NCBI GenBank assembly: GCA_028868335.1
Contig: JAGWUU010000119.1
Span: forward strand, 1-9,353
Source: Sphingomonadales bacterium
GTDB taxonomy: Bacteria; Pseudomonadota; Alphaproteobacteria; Sphingomonadales; Sphingomonadaceae
Direction of reading: 5' to 3'
Length of the DNA: 9,353 nt
The notes under the pieces are model-generated. The model saw nothing but the letters and a program-made list of their open reading frames with translations, was not told the DNA's origin and did not search any database. Of the stretch, positions 6,343 through 9,353 are shown one piece after another. A program made the position numbers and the translations under genes. Each line of letters opens with the position of its first letter. The first letter of the stretch is position 1.

Positions 6343-8286
6343 ATGAACATCGCGATATCCCCCACGCAGGTCGAACCAACTCGCCTGCCGATCACTGATC
6401 ATGCCGGGCTGCGGGCTCCGCTGCGCGATGCGAACCTGCCGACCCTGCTGATGATCTATACTGCTTATTCGGGCGACCGTGCCTATCTGGATAGCTTCGC
6501 GCCCTATCTCACGGCGCTCTACACGGCCGAGATGCCCTCGAACGTGCCTGACGCAATGGCCGAGGATCTGCGCAGCCGCCTGTTCACCATGCTGACCGCA
6601 CCAACCCCACCTGCGGAACCGAACCCCGACCCTGAGTTCGTGCGTCACATGATGAGCGTCGGCGTGGGCGAGGAGGTTGCCGCCGAACTGGTCCCGGTCC
6701 TCTATGACCAGATGGGCTTCGTTCCCCCGGTGCCGCGCAAACAGATTGCCGGGCGCAAGATGCCGGCCAGCGACTTCGACGTGCTGGTGATCGGCGGGGG
6801 GATGAGCGGGATTGCCGCGGGCATCAAGCTGGCCGAGGCCGGCTATTCCTATACCATCGTCGAGAAGAATGCCGATCTTGGCGGGACCTGGTACGAGAAC
6901 CGCTATCCCGGCGTCGGGGTGGATACCCCCAGTCACTTCTACTCCTATTCGTTCGAGCTGAACCCCGAATGGAGCCACTACCACCCCAAGGGACAGGAAA
7001 TTCAGGAATACCTGACAAGCGTGGCCGACCGGCACGGCGTTCGCGCCAACGTGATCTTCAACACCCGCGTCAAGGGTGCGGTGTGGGACGCCGCGGCGCG
7101 CAAGTGGCGGGTGCAGCTGCAGGACCAAGGCGGCGGATCGAGCGAAAAGATCGTATCCGCGGTGCTGCTTGCTCACGGCGTGCTCAATCGCTGGTCTATG
7201 CCGAAGATCGCCGGGCTCGAGAACTTCGAGGGCCCGGTGATGCATAGCGCCGGGTGGGATGCCTCGGTCGACCTCAAGGGCAGAAAGGTCGCACTGATCG
7301 GGACCGGGGCCAGCGCTGCGCAGATTGCCCCGGCGATCGCCGACCAGGTCGACCAGCTCACCATCTTCCAGCGCTCGAAGCACTGGGTCCTCAACAATCC
7401 GGATATCAACGTCGGAGTGAACGAGAACGTGCGCTTCGCTCTGCGCAACATTCCCCATTACAAGGAATGGTTCCGCTTCCGGGTCTATTGGTTCACGGGC
7501 GACGGGCTTTACGGCAACGTCAAGATGGAGGCCGACTGGCCCAACCAGGACGTCTCGATCTCCCGGCAAAATGACGCGGTGCGCAACTATGCCTTGCAGT
7601 ACATCAACGCGAAGCTGGCGAACCGTCCCGATCTGATCGCGAAGATGACCCCCGATTACCCGATCTTCGGCAAGCGGATCGTACTCGATGCAGACGGCGG
7701 ATGGCTCGATATGCTGGTCAAGCCGAATGTCGCTCTCGAGGATCGGCCGATCGACCATGTCGAGAAGGACGCGGTCGTACTAAAGGACGGCACCCGGATC
7801 GAGGCTGACGTCCTGGCCCTGGCGACCGGGTTCGACATCGCCAAGGTGGTCGGCGACCTGGAGATCGTGGGCGAGGGCGGTTGCCGGATTCAGGAGGACT
7901 GGGGCGAGGACGACCCGCGCTCGTACCTGGGGGTGATGGCCCCCGGTTATCCCAATCTGTTCCTGATCCTTGGTCCCAACAGCGCGCCAAACCACGCGGC
8001 CGGGGTCAACATGGTGATGGAAGCCCAGATCAACTGGATGATCGAGACGCTCGACCTGATGGTTGCCGAAGGCGCGCGCCGCGTCGAGCCGACCATTTTG
8101 GCCTATGAACGATGGAACGCCGATGTCGAAGCGCAGATGGCGCAGATGATCTGGTCGCATCCCAAGGCCAAGAGCTATTACCTCAACTCGAAGGGGCGCA
8201 ACATCATCTCCTGCCCGTTCCGCCTGGCCGATTACTGGAGCTGGACCCGGCACCCCAGGCGCGAGGATCTGAAGCTCGACGCTTGA
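6343..8286 (+). CDS. Baeyer-Villiger monooxygenase, HAPMO type
   Basis: The 647-residue FAD- and NADPH-dependent enzyme inserts one oxygen atom next to a ketone to give an ester or lactone, in the cytoplasm. FAD Rossmann motif 'VIGGGMSG' (149-156) with Glu174 ending the second strand; 'DLGGTWYENRYPGVGVDTPS' (178-197) is the family's FAD-contact stretch. The Baeyer-Villiger fingerprint F-x-G-x-x-x-H-x-x-x-W-[P/D] is complete at 295-306 (Phe295, Gly297, His301, Trp305, Asp306). The NADPH motif is 'GTGASAAQ' (320-327), and 'LALATGFD' (491-498) closes the FAD domain. Arg445 in 'FGKR' sits where the catalytic Arg of phenylacetone and 4-hydroxyacetophenone monooxygenases is expected (inferred). About 140 residues precede the FAD domain, as in HAPMO (about 640 residues) and unlike the shorter cyclohexanone or phenylacetone enzymes. 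It follows a TetR gene and operator and precedes an SDR, a usual alcohol-to-ketone-to-ester pairing. Substrate unknown: an aryl ketone, terpenoid or steroid ketone would all fit. Confidence 0.95.
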   Translation: MNIAISPTQVEPTRLPITDHAGLRAPLRDANLPTLLMIYTAYSGDRAYLDSFAPYLTALYTAEMPSNVPDAMAEDLRSRLFTMLTAPTPPAEPNPDPEFVRHMMSVGVGEEVAAELVPVLYDQMGFVPPVPRKQIAGRKMPASDFDVLVIGGGMSGIAAGIKLAEAGYSYTIVEKNADLGGTWYENRYPGVGVDTPSHFYSYSFELNPEWSHYHPKGQEIQEYLTSVADRHGVRANVIFNTRVKGAVWDAAARKWRVQLQDQGGGSSEKIVSAVLLAHGVLNRWSMPKIAGLENFEGPVMHSAGWDASVDLKGRKVALIGTGASAAQIAPAIADQVDQLTIFQRSKHWVLNNPDINVGVNENVRFALRNIPHYKEWFRFRVYWFTGDGLYGNVKMEADWPNQDVSISRQNDAVRNYALQYINAKLANRPDLIAKMTPDYPIFGKRIVLDADGGWLDMLVKPNVALEDRPIDHVEKDAVVLKDGTRIEADVLALATGFDIAKVVGDLEIVGEGGCRIQEDWGEDDPRSYLGVMAPGYPNLFLILGPNSAPNHAAGVNMVMEAQINWMIETLDLMVAEGARRVEPTILAYERWNADVEAQMAQMIWSHPKAKSYYLNSKGRNIISCPFRLADYWSWTRHPRREDLKLDA

Positions 8287-8345
8287 CGCGATGTGGATGC
8301 CAGAAAACTGCGATTATCGAATATAGGCATGCGACGATGGTTGAG

Positions 8346-8377
8346 TTGCGTAACATTAATGATAAGTGATTGCGCAA
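8346..8377. promoter_or_regulatory. Inverted repeat in the monooxygenase/SDR gap
   Basis: TTGCGTAA (8346-8353) and TTGCGCAA (8370-8377) form inverted half-sites matching at 7 of 8 positions across a 16-bp AT-rich centre that contains the palindrome ATTAAT. The gap between the two genes is 109 bp, long for a tight operon, so the SDR may have its own regulated promoter. The sequence differs from the other two operator types in the window. Confidence 0.33.
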
Positions 8378-8395
8378 ATTTGGGAGAATCCTGAT

Positions 8396-9184
8396 ATGAA
8401 TCGTCTGGAAGGAAAGGTTGCGCTGGTCACCGGCGGAGCGCGCGGTATCGGCGAAGGAATTGTTCGGCGCTTCATCGCCGAGGGCGCGTCCGTGCTGATC
8501 ACCGACCTGCTCGACGAACCGGGCGAGGCACTGGCGGCGGAACTCGGGGTCAAGGCCGCATTCCTGCATCAGGATGTCACCTCGCGCAGCGGCTGGGGCG
8601 AAGCCGTTGCCGCCGCCGAAGCGCGGTTTGGCCGACTCGACATTCTGGTCAACAACGCCGGGGTGCTGTTCTTCTCTGGCTTCGAGGACTACTCGGCCGA
8701 GCAGATCGACACGCTGATCGACGTCAACATCAAGGGTGTGATCCTCGGCTGCCAGGCAGCTATCCCCGCGCTAGAGCGTGCCGGGGGCGGGGCGATCGTC
8801 AACATGTCGAGCGCCGACGGCATCGCCGGGGCCAATGCGGTCTCGGTCTATTGTGCGACCAAGTTCGCGGTGCGCGGGCTGACCAAGGCGCTGGCGCTCG
8901 AACTGGGGCCGCGCAAGATTCGGGTGAACTCGATCCATCCGGGCGGGATCTACACTCCGCTGGCAAACCCGATGCAGGTAGATAAGGCGACCTACGACAA
9001 GGCCTACTGGATATATCCGGCGCAATATGCTGGCGAGCCGAAGGACATCGCCGCGGCCGCGGCCTACCTCGCTTCGGACGATGCGCGCTATTGCATGGGC
9101 ACCGAACTTTCGGTCGATGGAGGGATGAATGCAGGGCACTACTACATGGGCCTGCCCGGCTCGCCGACGCCGCCGGCGGCTTGA
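8396..9184 (+). CDS. Short-chain dehydrogenase/reductase, 3alpha(20beta)-hydroxysteroid dehydrogenase-like
   Basis: A 262-residue classical SDR that interconverts a secondary alcohol and a ketone with NAD(H). Cofactor motif T-G-G-A-R-G-I-G (12-19); Asp37 at the end of the second strand predicts NAD rather than NADP. 'NNAG' is at 86-89, and the catalytic tetrad is Asn111, Ser139, Tyr152 and Lys156 ('YCATK'). The Ser139/Tyr152/Lys156 numbering and the flanking 'VRGLTK' and 'IRVNSIHPGGIYTPL' stretches resemble the 3alpha(20beta)-hydroxysteroid dehydrogenase group as I recall it; other members of this group act on cyclic alcohols, so a steroid substrate is not established. GGGAG (8382-8386) lies 9 nt before ATG 8396; an in-frame GTG at 8366 overlaps an inverted repeat and is less likely. 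It probably makes the ketone used by the upstream monooxygenase. Its stop is 4 nt from the next start, implying translational coupling. Confidence 0.93.
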   Translation: MNRLEGKVALVTGGARGIGEGIVRRFIAEGASVLITDLLDEPGEALAAELGVKAAFLHQDVTSRSGWGEAVAAAEARFGRLDILVNNAGVLFFSGFEDYSAEQIDTLIDVNIKGVILGCQAAIPALERAGGGAIVNMSSADGIAGANAVSVYCATKFAVRGLTKALALELGPRKIRVNSIHPGGIYTPLANPMQVDKATYDKAYWIYPAQYAGEPKDIAAAAAYLASDDARYCMGTELSVDGGMNAGHYYMGLPGSPTPPAA

Positions 9185-9188
9185 CGTC

Positions 9189-9353
9189 ATGGTCGGACTG
9201 CGCGGCTTCTTCACCTTCGTGTGCTTGTTGATCCTTGGCGCACCCGTGCTGGCCGATCAGCAGGTTGCGCCTGCTAAGCAGGCTGCAGGTCAGCCGCTCA
9301 GTGCGGATTCGACCATCGGCGAACTGCTCGAAAATCCCGCATCGCGCGCGGTG
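9189..9353 (+). CDS. Small exported protein, start only (paralog of the 3923-4246 product)
   Basis: ATG 9189 opens a frame of 55 codons that stays open to the right edge. Residues 1-22 are a Sec signal peptide ('GFFTFVCLLILGAPVLA', ending A-D), followed by a Gln/Ala/Pro linker (23-40) and then 'STIGELLENPASRAV' (41-55). That last stretch aligns with 'TDIGTLLDNPEAKAI' (44-58) of the protein at 3923: identical at I-G, L-L, N-P and several further positions, with conservative changes elsewhere, and at the same distance from the signal peptide. The shared architecture (signal, linker, I-G-x-L-L-[DE]-N-P helix start) indicates one family. It begins 4 nt after the SDR stop with no strong ribosome site of its own, so it is probably translated by coupling. 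The C-terminal half is outside the window, and it could be longer than the first paralog or fused to another domain. Confidence 0.72.
   Translation, partial: MVGLRGFFTFVCLLILGAPVLADQQVAPAKQAAGQPLSADSTIGELLENPASRAV

Noticed and set aside
6109..7758. 549-codon open frame on the minus strand opposite the monooxygenase gene
   Set aside because: It is antisense to the FAD and NADPH domains, is His/Val/Asp-rich as mirror translations of such genes are, has no recognisable domain and also crosses the operator region.
8337..8369. Ten-codon reading frame before the SDR, considered as a leader peptide
   Set aside because: It has no ribosome site, no run of one amino acid and no alternative hairpins of an attenuator; it lies across the inverted repeat at 8346-8377.

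Overview
The window is GC-rich with strong third-position GC bias, short intergenic gaps and Shine-Dalgarno-led starts. The gene set is two exported plant-glycan-type glycosidases, two TetR regulators, a HAPMO-type Baeyer-Villiger monooxygenase and a 3alpha/20beta-HSD-like SDR. This suggests an alphaproteobacterium, most likely a sphingomonad (Novosphingobium, Sphingobium or Sphingomonas type). That assignment is inference from gene content and composition, not from a marker gene. No RNA gene, insertion sequence, CRISPR array or integration scar was seen.

Layout from left to right. (1) 1-3017, minus strand: a two-gene glycosidase operon, GH3 beta-glucosidase (786-3017) followed 23 nt later by the N-terminal 254 codons of a GH78 alpha-L-rhamnosidase that runs off the left edge. 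(2) 3166-3840, plus strand: a TetR/AcrR regulator divergent from the operon. The 148-bp divergent spacer holds a large imperfect palindrome. (3) 3923-4246, plus: a small signal-peptide-bearing protein of unknown function, whose promoter region holds a second, similar copy of that palindrome. A long hairpin (4274-4301) separates it from (4), a convergent minus-strand gene (4325-5401) with the H-x-D ... H-x10-R layout of non-haem Fe(II)/2-oxoglutarate dioxygenases. (5) 5604-6218, plus: a second TetR regulator, divergent from the dioxygenase-like gene across a spacer containing two interlocked palindromes. (6) 6343-8286, plus: a Baeyer-Villiger monooxygenase preceded by an excellent TetR-type operator. 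(7) 8396-9184, plus: an SDR dehydrogenase. (8) 9189-9353, plus: the start of a second small exported protein, 4 nt behind the SDR, whose mature N-terminus resembles that of the protein at 3923-4246.

A working model (inference): the exported GH3 and GH78 enzymes strip glucose and rhamnose from a plant glycoside such as a flavonoid rutinoside or neohesperidoside, or a steroidal or triterpenoid saponin. The intracellular SDR, Baeyer-Villiger monooxygenase and dioxygenase-like protein then oxidise the freed aglycone by alcohol to ketone, ketone to ester, and an extra hydroxylation. Each half has its own TetR repressor and its own operator type. The two related small exported proteins, one in each half, link the halves and are the least explained part of the window.
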